Of a stretch of DNA of 64,000 nucleotides, positions 1-11,800 are shown one piece after another; positions within the stretch are counted from its first letter, which is position 1, and every line of letters starts with the position of its first letter. The translations under genes were made by a program, and so were the position numbers. Origin of the DNA: Mesostigma viride (Eukaryota; Streptophyta; Mesostigmatophyceae; Mesostigmatales; Mesostigmataceae); assembly GCA_009746045.1 (NCBI GenBank), contig RPFO01000059.1, positions 1,677,489-1,741,488 of the forward strand, read 5' to 3'. The notes below the pieces were generated by a model. It ran no database searches. It saw only the letters and a program-made list of their open reading frames with translations, and was not told the origin of the DNA.

Positions 1-99
1 ATCCACACCGCGGAATGAAGTAAAACAGCCTAATAACCGTGCTGCGCTGCAAAGTCAGCCCACGTGTGGCGGAGCAAGATATCAGCCATAGCCCGGGTA

Positions 100-751
100 A
101 GCGCTACCGAAAGGCGTTGGCGCCAATACGATGTCCAGGTCCGCGCCATATATATTAATTGGACGTGGCCAGCAGAACCAGAACTGGTTCCTCTATTATC
201 TCCATACCGCTCTCCTCCAGGTGGTGTGTGCCACGGTTCGGTCGGTCTTTCCCCACTCCACCATCAAGTGTGCATGAGGACGCGGATGGGGCCGCCCTCT
301 ATCCTCACCCAACCACCGCCCTGACATTACCGTGCTTCATTGACTACGACGGGCAGGGTTGCCACCTGCTCATCGATGTCTCCTCCGTGGCTCGGCCGCT
401 CTCCGGTCGCCACATCCTAGCTCCGGGCGGCTGTGGATGCCGGCGCTGCTGCTGCTGTGGCTGAGCGCGACGAGTTTGCCTCCTACGTACGGCAATGTGG
501 GGCGCCACCGGGTCATCCCCTTTGTCCTTGAGGAGTTCGGGGCCATGGGCCCAAAGACGGTGGAGTTTTTCCACGAGTGCTTCCAGCGCCGTGAAAAACG
601 CCTTGACCTCGAGGGTCAGACCGCCCCGTGGTCTGCCCGCACGTGGTCCTCATATTGGCGGCAGCGCCTGTCACTCACCCTCACTCGCACCGTGGCTGAT
701 GTGTTATTCCGCCGCACCTGGGCCGACTTTAACGCGACCCAGGCGGTCTAG
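100..751 (+). pseudogene. Degenerate retroelement C-terminal fragment
   Basis: Translated pieces in several frames resemble the better-preserved copy at 46080-47520: a stretch reading CHLLIDVSSVARP, then a block ending WSARTWSSYWRQRLSLT followed by TVADVLFRRTWADFNA. Both copies share the order hydrophobic LLIDVS block, Glu/Arg-rich helix, then WSARTW-SYWRQRLS. This layout is typical of the region downstream of reverse transcriptase in some non-LTR retrotransposons, but I assign it by similarity between the copies and by context, not by a firm family match. Frame changes and stops break it, so it is not a working gene. It continues to the left of the window. Confidence 0.5.
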
Positions 752-865
752 ATCACTCCCAGGCCTGCATGGTGGGCCGGCAGCGATGTTGCTGCATGTC
801 GTAGTTTTGTGATGTAGTTAGTGGTACCTAGTAACCTTGTGCAGCTGGCGTGATCCTTGGATTAA

Positions 866-2245
866 TTAATTAATAGACGCGTGACTGCGTCACGTGAGCA
901 TATAAGTCCTCAGTGGGAGGGGAAATGGGATGGAATGGATGGTGTAAGCTATCTAGGTCCTAGTTACAGGGGTGTGGGCACCGCGGCCCGGATCGCTATG
1001 AATGCCATACGCGGTCACACGCGGAGCCCCCACAGACTTGGGGGTGGTCTCCTTCATCACTACTTGCCATCTATCCTTGCGTACCATCTGCCTCCATATT
1101 ACAGACAAACCAGGAGGCTGCCCGGGCGTGAGCCCGTCGCGTCTAGTGTAGCACATGTCCATGCCGAGTCTATCACGAAAAGTCCACGGGTGGCGGCCCT
1201 GCCGCGCGCGGCCTGGGGCACGCCAGGTGAGGACATAATATCGCCCATGCAGGCTGGGCGGGTTTGGTGCCAGCTAGTCTATCTGATGTGTCTACCTGAT
1301 CTGTGCGCCGGGCCAGGTGCCCGGCTAGGCCCAGGCGCCTGTGCCTAATAATGTGGGAAACATAGGGCAAATCAGCGTACAAATCCTCATTACTAATGTG
1401 CAAACCAAAGGGGATGTTAAGGGCCTTGCGCAGCATCTTGGTGACGGTGCCGTCGAGTCGTTGCTCCAGCTCCTGCGTCAGTGTCCAGGTCTCGGCGCCG
1501 TAGGTCAGGATCGTCAGAATGACGACCTTGAAGAGGTCACGCTTGACGATCCGGGGTAGGGCGGGGTTGCTCCACCAGGGGCGGTGGTCATGGAGCTAGG
1601 TGCGCCCAGTGACGCCATGCCGATCCGTGTCGTCAGGTCGTACGTCCTCGCAGTCGGGAAGCCAACTGCCGATCGAGCAGCTTGAAGCGGCCTGACTGAA
1701 GTAGGGTAGGGGACCTCGGTGTCGTCTAAGAGGCGGAGTGTGGGTGGGGGCCCTGCCATGCCGAGGGCCAGGGCCTCCGTTTTGGGGCTGATTTCTATAG
1801 ACCAACCGCCCGAGCCTCGAGCGCCAGGCAGTCCAGCCAAAGTTGGGCAGACTCCGGCTTCTCGATGAGCGTGATGTCGTCGGCATAAATGAGGTCAGCT
1901 AGTAAATTCTGCTTGTTAGTCGGCCCCCCTTCTCCAAGCTCGTTCGTGATCGCTAGGCCGGGGGCACGGCCTGCAATACTAGCAAAGCGAGCACGTGCCT
2001 GGCGCATAACATAATCCACTACAATAATAAACAGGTACGGCGACAGGACGCAACCCTACCAGACGCCGGTCTGCAGTGGGCAATTGGCGGGGTAATGCCG
2101 TGTTGAGTGCGCACCGATCGTGGTCGACCCCTCATACAGCGTGCGGATGACGGTAATCAGGGGAGTGGGGACGCGAGCGCGAGCAAGTACAGCCCATAGG
2201 GCGTCCCAGAGGACAGAATCAAAAGCCTTGTCCTTGGATGTCTGT
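866..2245 (-). mobile_element. LINE fragment: reverse transcriptase and C-terminal part, 3' end intact
   Basis: Read on the minus strand, this carries reverse transcriptase blocks FDSVLWDALWAVLARA, LYEGSTT, a LQTGVW motif, DYVMRQARARFASIAGRAPG, LIYADDITLIEKPESAQLWL (catalytic YADD) and a C-terminal stretch with IPFGLHISNEDLYADLPY and WRQMVRKDRWQVV. It is near-identical to the plus-strand copy at 44665-46040. Several frameshifts make it non-functional, and the 5' part of the element is missing (breakpoint near 2245). The 3' end is at low coordinates: a CACGTGAC/GTCACGTG hairpin at about 881-900, then an ATTAAT tail at 864-874. Confidence 0.8.
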
Positions 2246-2559
2246 GTCCGATTACTATTAATTTCTTCCGGGGTTCTTCTTCTTTTCGGGGTTTTCCTTA
2301 TGTTGCACGCCAATGATTGGTTGACACTTCTCACCTCCGTAATTTATCATCATTCTCAATGAATATATATTAATTTAATTTTATAGCTGAAGAGTCTAGA
2401 CTAGGTCTAGCTAGCTAGCTCTATAAATCGATGTGAGCCAGGCATCATCAGTGTAACGTAACATACACTTGGAGCAGGTATATATTTCCATTCATCTCAA
2501 TCTTTAGATGAACGAGCGAGTCGGCGCAAATTAATTTACACGTAAGTGCGCCACGTGAG
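2246..2559. other. No gene seen; AT-rich spacer between LINE fragments
   Basis: No coding, RNA or clear repeat signal. It contains short AT-rich runs and a GCTAGCTAGCTAG tract near 2408-2420. At 2540-2600 a LINE-tail-like sequence begins (GCCACGTGAGCATAAGTCCTC), partly inverted relative to the fragment that follows. Confidence 0.4.
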
Positions 2560-2599
2560 CATAAGTCCTCGGGGAAATCGGAATATGGGATGGGGTCCA

Positions 2600-3525
2600 G
2601 ATGGATGTAGCTATCCGTGATTCCTTGGCTTCCCGACTGCGAGGACGACCTGACGACCCGGATAGGCATGGCGTGCATGAGGGCAACTCCATGACCACTG
2701 CCACTGGTGGAGCAAGCCCGCCCTACCCCGGATCGTCAAGCACGACCTTTCAAGTTCGTCATTCGATCTGACGATCCTGACCTACGGCGCCGCGACATGG
2801 ACGCTGTCGCAGGAGCTGGAGAAACGACTCGACGGCACCGTCATCAAGACGCTGCGCAAGGCCGGCACTCTTCCCCAGTCTCCTTTGGTTTGCACATGTT
2901 GGCAATCAGGATTTGTACGAAGTGAGACGACTATATGCGCTGATTTGCCATCTGTTTCCCACATTCTTAGGCACAGGCGACTGGGCCTAGCCGCCCGGGC
3001 ACCTGGCCCGCACAGATCAGGTAGACACATGACAGATAGACTATATAGATAGCTGGCACCAGCCCGCACAGCTAGCGCGGGCGTTTTGTCCTCACATGGT
3101 GTGCCCCACTGGCCGCACGCGGCCGGGCCGCCATCCGTGGACTTTCCGTGATAGGCTAATGTAGGCATGGACATGCATGCTACCCACGTCGCCATGGGCT
3201 CACGCCCGGGCAACCTCCTGGTTTGTCTGTAGTATGGAGGCACGGATGGTTCGCAAGGATAGATCTATGATGGCAAGTAGTGATGAAGGAGACCACCCCC
3301 AAGTCAGTGGGGGCTCCGCGTGTGACCCAGTTTGGCATTTCATGATACAGCGATTCGGGCCGTGGTGCCCACAACACTGTAACTAGGAACTACTAGATAT
3401 TAGCTAGCATCATCCATTTCATCCATCCCATATGTTCCCCTCCCACTGCAAGGACTTATGCTCACGTGACGCAGTCACGTGTACATACATTAGTAGATAA
3501 TTAATTAATTAATTAATCAATTAAT
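2600..3525 (+). mobile_element. LINE C-terminal fragment with 3' hairpin and TTAA-rich tail
   Basis: This is a plus-strand, heavily frameshifted copy of the C-terminal half of the LINE seen at 44665-46040. Matches include a PDCEDDLTTRIGMA-like start, LTYGAATWTLSQELEKRLDGTVIKTLRKA, a VSHILRHRRLGLAA block and the conserved 3' untranslated region. The 3' end carries the GTGACGCAGTCACGTG hairpin at 3466-3482 and an (ATTA)n tail at 3500-3525. It is not coding-competent. Confidence 0.75.
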
Positions 3526-3554
3526 CTGATTCCTAGTTACAGCACTGTGGTACC

Positions 3555-3657
3555 TGGCCCCGGTGAATCTAGGGTGAATTCCTGGTGAAAAATTTTCAGG
3601 AGTGAAAAATTTTTCACCAGGAATTCACCCACTTTTCAGCCTAGATTCACCGGGGTC
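3555..3657. repeat. Long imperfect hairpin rich in GGTGAA/TTCACC
   Basis: The left arm (CCCCGGTGAATCTAGG, then GTGAATTCCTGGTGAAAA) is matched by its reverse complement in the right arm (TTTTTCACCAGGAATTCAC, then CTAGATTCACCGGGG). Together they form a fold-back of roughly 45-50 bp per arm around a short loop near 3600. It sits at the left edge of a GGTGAA-rich block and looks like a MITE or fold-back end. Confidence 0.7.
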
Positions 3658-3699
3658 TACAAAACAGGGTGAATATAGCCTCACTTTTATTCACCCTGT

Positions 3700-4090
3700 T
3701 TTCACGGTGGATATCAAGTGAGTATGGATGAAAAACTTTTTTTACCCTTTTTTTACCCCTGAATCTGCCATTGATAGTGGGTGAATGTTCGGACGGCGAC
3801 GGCGTCGGCAACTTGGGCAAATCTTGCATGAATCTAGGGTAAAAAATGGGCGAATGTAGGATGAATGTTCGGACAGTGGCGGCGGCGGCAACTTGGGCAA
3901 ATGTTGCATGAATCTAGGGTTAAAAATGGGCGAATGTAGGGCGAATATCCGGACGGCGTCGGAGTCGGCAACTTGGGCAAATGTTGCATGAATCTAGGGT
4001 AAAAAATGGGCGAATGTAGGGTGGATACATCCACCGTTGCCCTGCAGGCTCGGATCTCAATGGATTCACCCTTGATTCACCCTAATTTCA
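3700..4090. repeat. About 75-bp tandem repeat, roughly three copies
   Basis: Copies contain CATGAATCTAGGGT, AAAAATGGGCGAATGTAGG, GTTCGGAC or ATCCGGAC, GGCGTCGG and CAACTTGGGCAAATGTTGCA, repeating at about 3780-3850, 3850-3920, 3920-4000 and 4000-4040. The right end returns to GATTCACCC motifs. This is probably the internal part of the same non-autonomous element as the hairpin to its left. Confidence 0.65.
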
Positions 4091-4740
4091 CCCTTCATTG
4101 ACTTTTGAAATTATGATGAAACATGCACCATTCTTGCATTAAAAATATGATATCAAGGAGACAACCAGCGCAGGCCGGAAATCGAATGATATGTACATTT
4201 GATAACCATTTAACCCAACATTCACCCTAAATGATCCACCCTACATCAATCCAGCACTAGTATACCTAAAAAAGTACAAGTCACCGGCTATGCTCCAGCT
4301 TCCAAGTCAGCCTAAATGATCGGCAAGAAAGCAACTAAAATGCTACTTCTTACATCGATCCCGTCCTGGATCATAAACAGCTCAGGCCAGGGTTGCACAA
4401 AAAATCACTCAAAACATGTTCCACCCTCGCACATCTGATTTCATTTCAGAGCGACCTCAAAAACAGTCACTCTCGCGAAGCATTGCCAGCCAGGGTTTCT
4501 TGAGGCACTTGCCCACATCGAGCCACCATCTGCCTTGGTAACAGACTACGTAGCAGATGCAAAGACCAGGTCAGGGAAGGGGAAAGACGCGAGAGTCGGC
4601 TGTTAGGCAAAAAGTGTGGTCAGCCACGTGTTATATCATTGCATGCACACATGTAGCAAGAACACAAACCATCAGTGGTAGCGGAGGGGCAAAACTGAGA
4701 CAGGGACATGGATGCTCTGAGGAGACTACAGTAGGGAGAA
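4091..4740. other. No gene seen; contains a dispersed motif
   Basis: There is no credible coding sequence. Near 4152-4185 is a minus-strand copy of a motif reading GGCCTGCGCTGGTTGTCTC, also present near 44594 and 62478. The rest shows no recognisable structure. Confidence 0.5.
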
Positions 4741-4818
4741 GCTGGGAGGGGGGGGGGTAGGGGTAGGGGTAGGGGTAGGGGTAGGGTAGGGTAGGGGTAG
4801 GGGTAGGGGTAGGGGTAG
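4741..4818 (+). repeat. GGGGTA microsatellite
   Basis: A G-run followed by about a dozen GGGGTA units, with two GGGTA interruptions. It resembles telomere-type repeats but is not the plant TTTAGGG or the Chlamydomonas TTTTAGGG unit. It passes straight into the purine satellite to its right. Confidence 0.9.
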
Positions 4819-7800
4819 GGGAGGGAGGGAGGGAGGGAGGGAGGGAGGAGGGAGGGAGCGGGCGGGCGGGCGGGCGGGCGGGCGGGCGGGGCGGGCGGGC
4901 GGGCGGCGGGCGGGCGGCGGGCGGGGCGGGCGGGCGGCGGGCGGGCGGGCGGGCGGGCGGGCGGGCGGGCGGCGGGCGCGGAGGGCGGGCGGCGGGCGGG
5001 CGGGCGGGCGGGCGGCGGGCGGGCGGGCGGGCGGGCGGGCGGGCGGAGGGGCGGAGGGACGGAGGGACGGAGGGACGGAGGACGGAGGGACGGAGGGAAG
5101 GAGGGAAGGAGGGAAGGAGGGAAGGAGGGACGGAGGGAAGGAGGGGAGGGAAGGAGGACGGAGGGAGGAGGGAGGAGGGAGGAGGGGAGGAGGGAGGAGG
5201 GGAGGAGGGAAGGAGGAAGGAGGGAAGGAGGGACGGAGGGAGGAGGGACGGAGGGAAGGAGGGAAGGAGGGAAGGAGGGAAGGAGGGAAGGAGGGAAGGA
5301 GGGAAGGAGGGAAGGAGGGAAGGAGGGAAGGAGGGAAGGAGGAAGGAGGGAAGGAGGGAAGGAGGGAAGGAGGGAAGGAGGGAAGGAGGGAAGGAGGGAA
5401 GGAGGGAAGGAGGAAGGAGGGAAGGAGGGAAGGAGGGAAGGAGGGAAGGAGGAAGGAGGGAAGGAGGGAAGGAGGGAAGGAGGGAAGGAGGAAGGAGGAG
5501 GAGGGACGGAGGGAAGGAGGGACGGAGGGAAGGAGGGAGGAGGGAAGGAGGGAAGGAGGGAAGGAGGGAAGGAGGGAAGGAGGGAAGGAGGGAAGGAGGG
5601 AAGGAGGGAAGGAGGGAAGGAGGAAGGAGGGAAGGAGGGAAGGAGGGAAGGAGGGAAGGAAGAGGAAGGAGGGAAGGAGGGAAGGAGGGAAGGAGGGAAG
5701 GAGGGAAGGAGGGAAGGAGGGAAGGAGGGAAGGAGGGAAGGAGGGAAGGAGGGAAGGAGGGAAGGAGGGAAGGAGGGAAGGAGGGAAGGAGGGAAGGAGG
5801 GAAGGAGGGAAGGAGGGAAGGAGGGAAGGAGGGAAGGAGGGAAGGAGGGAAGGAGGGAAGGAGGGAAGGAGGGAAGGAGGAAGGAGGGAAGGAGGGAAGG
5901 AGGGAAGGAGGGAAGGAGGGAAGGAGGGAGGAAGGACGGAGGGACGGAGGGACGGAGGACGGAGGGAGGAGGGAAGGAGGGAAGGAGGGAAGGAGGGAGG
6001 AGGGAAGGAGGGAAGGAGGGAAGGAGGGAAGGAGGGAAGGAGGGAAGGAGGGAAGGAGGGAAGGAGGGAAGGAGGGAAGGAGGGAAGGAGGGAAGGAGGG
6101 AAGGAGGGAAGGAGGGAAGGAGGGAAGGAGGGAAGGATGGAAGGAGGGAAGGAGGGAAGGATGGAAGGAGGGAAGGAGGGAAGGAGGGAAGGATGGAAGG
6201 ATGGAAGGAGGGAAGGATGGAAGGAGGGAAGGAGGGAAGGAGGGAAAGATGGAAGGAGGGAAGGAGGGAAGGAGGGAAGGAGGGAAGGAGGGAAGGATGG
6301 AAGGAGGGAAGGAGGGAAGGATGGAAGGAGGGAAGGAGGGAAGGATGGAAGGATGGAAGGATGGAAGGATGGAAGGATGGAAGGATGGAAGGATGGAAGG
6401 ATGGAAGGATGGAAGGATGGAAGGATGGAAGGATGGAAGGATGGAAGGATGGAAGGATGGAAGGATGGAAGGATGGAAGGATGGAAGGATGGAAGGATGG
6501 AAGGATGGAAGGATGGAAGGATGGAAGGATGGAAGGATGGAAGGATGGAAGGATGGAAGGATGGAAGGATGGAAGGATGGAAGGATGGAAGGATGGAAGG
6601 ATGGAAGGATGGAAGGATGGAAGGATGGAAGGATGGAGGGATGGAGGGATGGAGGGATGGAGGGATGGAGGGATGGAGGGATGGAGGGATGGAGGGATGG
6701 AAGGATGGAAGGATGGAAGGGTGGAAGGGTGGAAGGATGGAGGGATGGAAGGATGGAAGGATGGAAGGATGGAAGGATGGAAGGATGGAAGGATGGAAGG
6801 ATGGAAGGATGGAAGGATGGAAGGATGGAAGGATGGAAGGATGGAAGGATGGAAGGATGGAAGGATGGAAGGATGGAAGGATGGAAGGATGGAAGGATGG
6901 AAGGATGGAAGGATGGAAGGAGGGAAGGAGGGAAGGAGGGAAGGAGGGAAGGAGGGAAGGAGGGAAGGAGGGAAGGAGGGAAGGAGGGAAGGAGGGAAGG
7001 AGGGAAGGAGGGAAGGAGGGAAGGAGGGAAGGAGGGAAGGAGGGAAGGAGGGACGGAGGGACGGAGGGACGGAGGGACGGAGGGACGGAGGGACGGAGGG
7101 ACGGAGGGACGGAGGGACGGAGGGACGGAGGGACGGAGGGACGGAGGGACGGAGGGACGGAGGGACGGAGGACGGAGGGAAGGAGGGACGGAGGGAAGGA
7201 GGGAAGGAGGGAAGGAGGGAAGGAGGGAAGGAGGGAAGGAGGGAAGGAGGGAAGGAGGGAAGGAGGGAAGGAGGGAAGGAGGGAAGGAGGGAAGGAGGGA
7301 AGGAGGGAAGGAGGGAAGGAGGGAAGGAGGGAAGGAGGGAAGGAGGGAAGGAGGGAAGGAGGGAAGGAGGGAAGGAGGGAAGGAGGGAAGGAGGGAAGGA
7401 GGGAAGGAGGGAAGGAGGGAAGGAGGGAAGGAGGGAAGGAGGGAAGGAGGGAAGGAGGGAAGGAGGGAAGGAGGGAAGGAGGGAAGGAGGGAAGGAGGGA
7501 AGGAGGGAAGGAGGGAAGGAGGGAAGGAGGGAAGGAGGGAAGGAGGGAAGGAGGGAAGGAGGGAAGGAGGGAAGGAGGGAAGGAGGGAAGGAGGGAAGGA
7601 GGGAAGGAGGGAAGGAGGGAAGGAGGGAAGGAGGGAAGGAGGGAAGGAGGGAAGGAGGGAAGGAGGGAAGGAGGGAAGGAGGGAAGGAGGGAAGGAGGGA
7701 AGGAGGGAAGGAGGGAAGGAGGGAAGGAGGGAAGGAGGGAAGGAGGGAAGGAGGGAAGGATGGAAGGATGGAAGGATGGAAGGATGGAAGGATGGAAGGA

Positions 7801-8308
7801 TGGAAGGATGGAAGGATGGAAGGATGGAAGGATGGAAGGATGGAAGGATGGAAGGATGGAAGGATGGAAAGATGGAAGGATGGAAGGATGGGAGGATGGA
7901 AGGATGGAAGGATGGAAGGATGGAAGGATGGAAGGATGGAAGGATGGAAGGATGGAAGGATGGAAGGATGGAGGGATGGAAGGATGGAGGGATGGAGGGA
8001 TGGAGGGATGGAGGGATGGAAGGATGGAAGGATGGAAGGGTGGAAGGATGGAAGGATGGAAGGATGGAAGGATGGAAGGATGGAAGGATGGAAGGATGGA
8101 AGGATGGAAGGGTGGAAGGGTGGAAGGATGGAAGGATGGAAGGATGGAAGGATGGAAGGATGGAAGGATGGAAGGATGGAAGGATGGAAGGATGGAAGGA
8201 TGGAAGGATGGAAGGATGGAAGGATGGAAGGATGGAAGGATGGAAGGATGGAAGGATGGAAGGATGGAAGGATGGAAGGATGGAAGGATGGAAGGATGGA
8301 AGGATGGA
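4819..8308 (+). repeat. 3.5 kb homopurine satellite of GGAN-type octamers
   Basis: This is a continuous tandem array. It starts with (GGGA)n, then (GGGC/GGCGGGC)n at about 4857-5046, then octamers of form GGAGGGAA, GGAGGGAC and GGATGGAA. Approximate block order is: mixed GGAGGGAA/GGAC to 6345; GGATGGAA 6345-6917; GGAGGGAA 6917-7050; GGAGGGAC 7050-7190; GGAGGGAA 7190-7757; GGATGGAA 7757-8308. Apart from the GC-rich start and the T or C in some units, the plus strand is all purine. The octamer has no stop in any frame, so long false open frames arise on both strands. Confidence 0.97.
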
Positions 8309-9180
8309 GCGGTGTTGGAAAAACAAAGCCAGGCCCTAGCGGAAACTGCCAAAAGCGACGCTTGTAATCACAAAATCACAAAAGCCATGTAGCCGTCCCG
8401 AAGTCTGTCAAGTTAATTCTTGTTCGCATGCCGGGTCTCGCCTAGACACAACACTTGACAGGAACACTATCCACCTGATACAAAAAATTGACAACCAAGA
8501 AAAGTGCTGCACAAGTTTGACATTAATCGCATCAGACAGTCATGAATCCAACGAGATAATGCATAGGATGCCGTATTTATGCGTTCGACAACCTAAGGCC
8601 ACAAACACCCTCGCCGGCCCAAAAAGAACTAACCAAACGTTCACGGGCAGAAAATGAAGAACTTAAGCAGATATATTGCATCGCGCGGCACGAGAAATGC
8701 GCATCAAATTTGCGCCAAGGTCACCATCTAACCGTAGTTATGATCATCTACACGATGGCGATTGCATAAATAATGGGCATACTGGACCCTAAGATGCACG
8801 ACAGACACGGGAGAAGAAGCATGTCAAGATCATATCAGCTAAAAATATTCCACATCTTTTCTGAGTTTGCTGCCATTAACAACCATGATTTTGTCCACTC
8901 AAAGGCTCGCGCAATGTCCGTCGCTTTTACGCAGGTCAAGTGCCTCGTCGCTTTGTGCTTGCGCGTTCGTGTTTCGCTTTTGATTGCGTGGGCGACTGTC
9001 CATCGCCACGTGGACTTCGTCGCATGCGCGTGTACCAGCTATCACTGTATCGGGCTCGGTCATGCAGTATCAGTGTATCACAGTATGAGTCAGCAGCTCA
9101 GCAGGCTCGGTCACCACTCAGCAGCCTCCTGGGCCCTGGCCCTCCCTCGGCCTTTCCAAATCTTTGATTGCCCATGCGGC
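8309..9180. other. No gene seen
   Basis: Unique-looking sequence right of the satellite. An open frame of about 144 codons at 8773-9207 has no recognisable domain and no splice or codon signature that would support a gene. Confidence 0.4.
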
Positions 9181-9185
9181 GTGGG

Positions 9186-9243
9186 ATCCAACGGACTGAC
9201 TGACTGACTGACTCAGCAGTCAGCAGTGACTCAGCAGTCAGTG
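9186..9243. repeat. GACT/CAGCAGT short tandem repeat
   Basis: Several GACT units followed by repeats of CAGCAGTCAGCAGTGACT. Confidence 0.8.
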
Positions 9244-10919
9244 AGTTTACACGTATGGGACAGCATGATGGCGTGGCGGCCGTAGTTTAACCGTACTATT
9301 TGGTCACATATGGCATTTCGGTTTGTGGAACAGTTTGTATGTATTCGTTTTTGCTTACATCATCTTTAAGTGCAGAGTGCACGAACTGATCTGTGCTACG
9401 GAACGCACTGATACATGGATGTGACGAAGGAAAGTTGTCGGGGTAGGTGATGACAGGTAAGAGGGTCGGGGCATCGAGTGATATATACACTCGCCAAAGC
9501 GGCATAGCCTAAACGTAAATTTCGTGTATCAACAAAGCATCGTTTGACTTTGGCAGTTCATGTGCGGGCGCGTATATCGAGATACGGCAGCCAACGAGTT
9601 GGTTTGACGGAAATTTTGGGTCTCGCGGCTTGAAATGTTTCAGATTCTTGCGTCAAAACGTTGGTGCGGTATTCTCGTAGGGCAGCGATGGCCAGATAGA
9701 TGGGATTGGGAAATTACAACGTGGGAAATGGTGACGAGAAAGCAAGCAGTGTAAGACGAGCTTGCGCATGTTGTTTATATGGGTTTTTCAACTTTCCGGG
9801 CAGTGTTTCCATCAGCCCGGGCACCTACTTTGGGATGTCCACTCCAGCATTTGCTGGGAACGCGGACGCCGCTATGTCTCATTTGTGCGGAGATCATGGG
9901 TACGGTGATAACAAAGGGTGCGTAGTTTTGTGCGGTTATTGCGGTCTATGCATGCATAGCAATGGTATGTGTGAGATACGAGGATCCCGGCCAGCGTAAT
10001 CCGGGTGGGGCATGATCGAGCCAGGTACGCCAAGGCAATGGCATGTTGCGTGCAGGAATTCCCGCCGTTCAAGCGTTATAATTGATGGATCCATCCGTGC
10101 ATCTTGCAGCCTGCTTGCATGGCTGCGTAAGGGTGGTTTTAGCCGTTGAATGGCAAAGTTTATGGGGTTTCATTAGAGGATACCGTCCCATCAGCGCAGG
10201 CCTAGGCATCCTGTATACTGTCTACCAGCACTTCTGGAAGTTTATTGTGGCTTGGTATAAAGCATAAAGACATTGCCTGGCATAGATGGTTGTCTGCCCG
10301 TGTATTACCCACACACTTATATATATGAGTTCCTTTTACAGGTCAGATAAGCTATTCGGGTCGTTTAACCCAAGGAAAACAACCTTGGACTATCCAACCA
10401 AGTTGTCCAATGTTAATTTTCAGGGTCTTGACCCACCCCTGTACAGTGGGGGATGCCTTTTTTTTTCTTGTATGAAAATGTTTGTTTTTTTGCCAAATGT
10501 GACTGCGAGTATCTTGCGAAACACTTGTTGGGCTGAAGATTAGGCTCATTGTATATTGTGAAAGTCCTCAAGTGCAGACAAAAATTTCTGGCATCTTGGT
10601 TGAGGGTATTCAGACTTGTGGTTTGTGAAGTATGCTTTCTAGTTGCCATTTTCAGGGGTAATTGTCTGCCAAAAATGGCTGACAGACAATCTAGAAACAA
10701 CGCGAGCCTTTCATTAGCCCAGTTGATGCATCATTAATATTATAGCATATTCGAAGTATACTGGGTGGGCTTAGGGTTGAACTGGTTGTCCTTAGTAATC
10801 ACCCTAGATAGATTAACTCACCATTACTTTACACACCCACGATTCACCAAAGACTTGTTTTGGGACCTCGAGGGAAGCGTAGGTAGACACAGAGCTGGTG
10901 AATTTTTTTGTTGTATTTT
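9244..10919. other. No gene seen
   Basis: AT-richer sequence with only short open frames and no recognised domain, RNA or repeat family. Confidence 0.4.
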
Positions 10920-10924
10920 GTCTC

Positions 10925-11065
10925 ACTTGTTTACACGTGGACTGCGTCATGTGATCATAAATCCTCAGTGCGATAAAGATGCCCAGGATGGGGGTGGGTG
11001 GATCTAGCTAGCTAGTAACTTCTAGATGCAGAATTGCGGGCACCACGGCCAGAATCGATATCACT
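10925..11065 (-). mobile_element. Diverged LINE 3'-end remnant
   Basis: CACGTGGACTGCGTCATGTG, then ATCATAAATCCTCAGTG, then GGGCACCACGGCCAGAATCG, reproduces in order, with substitutions, the minus-oriented LINE 3' end at 878-1005. Only the untranslated tail region is left. Confidence 0.6.
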
Positions 11066-11369
11066 ATGGTTGCCAAACTGGGCAATGCCATATTAAGACA
11101 TGTTATGAGCTATTACAATGTACATGTGCTGCTGCGTTTAAATTAGTGATGTACTTGAGTTTACATGTACGTGGTAACATTAATTAATTAATTACTTGAG
11201 GTACACGTATGCAATTTCATAAAGCAAATCATAAAATTAATTATAGAAATTGGCAATTGTTGATCACATGCCTAGCGCGATTCAGGGAGCTACTCTACCT
11301 CGACTCTAGTAGAGCTCTTTCTCTCTATATTCGGTGATGAGCTGTGGCGTGACATCCAGGCAAAAGCAG

Positions 11370-11800
11370 CGCAAGGCCTCTTTCACCCTAGTTTTGCCCA
11401 CACATTATCCACAAGTCATGACATGTGAAAGATGGGTGAAAACTGCGTAAATAATGGGTGAATTCAGGGTGAAAGCTTTTCACCCAAGGTTCACCCTGAA
11501 CTCATGGGTGCCGTGAATCTTGGGTGAAAGTAGGGTGAAAGCTTTTCACCCTAATTTCACCCAAGTTTCACCCTGAATTCATGCGTGCCGTGAATCATGG
11601 GTGAATCATGGGTGAATCGTGGGTGAAAAAAATTCACCCTAATTTCACCCAAGGTTCACCCCGAGGTTATGCGTGCCATGAATCATGGGTGAAATTAGGG
11701 TGAGAAAAATTCACCCTACTTTCCACGCTGAAAAAGTAAGGGAGGATGAAAAGTGGTCACCCTGAATTCACCCTAGATTCACCCAAGTTTCACACGGCCG
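11370..11800. repeat. GGTGAA/TTCACC-rich element with repeated inverted motifs
   Basis: Repeated segments such as GGGTGAAAGCTTTTCACCC and ATGCGTGCCGTGAATCATGG alternate with their reverse complements, so the region can fold into several nested hairpins. Its right edge (CACACGGCCGGGTACCAG) resembles, in reverse complement, the left edge of the 3550 element (GTGGTACCTGGCCCCGGTGA). That suggests two members of one non-autonomous family. Confidence 0.6.

Noticed and set aside
4741-4818. True telomere or interstitial telomeric tract
   Set aside because: The unit GGGGTA does not match known green-lineage telomere repeats, and the tract is short and merges into a satellite.
4631-8392. Very long open frames (over 700 to over 1200 codons) on both strands
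   Set aside because: They are translations of stop-free octamer repeats in every frame; there is no gene structure.
8773-9207. 144-codon ORF as a gene
   Set aside because: No domain, no supporting splice or codon signal, and composition like the surrounding non-coding DNA.
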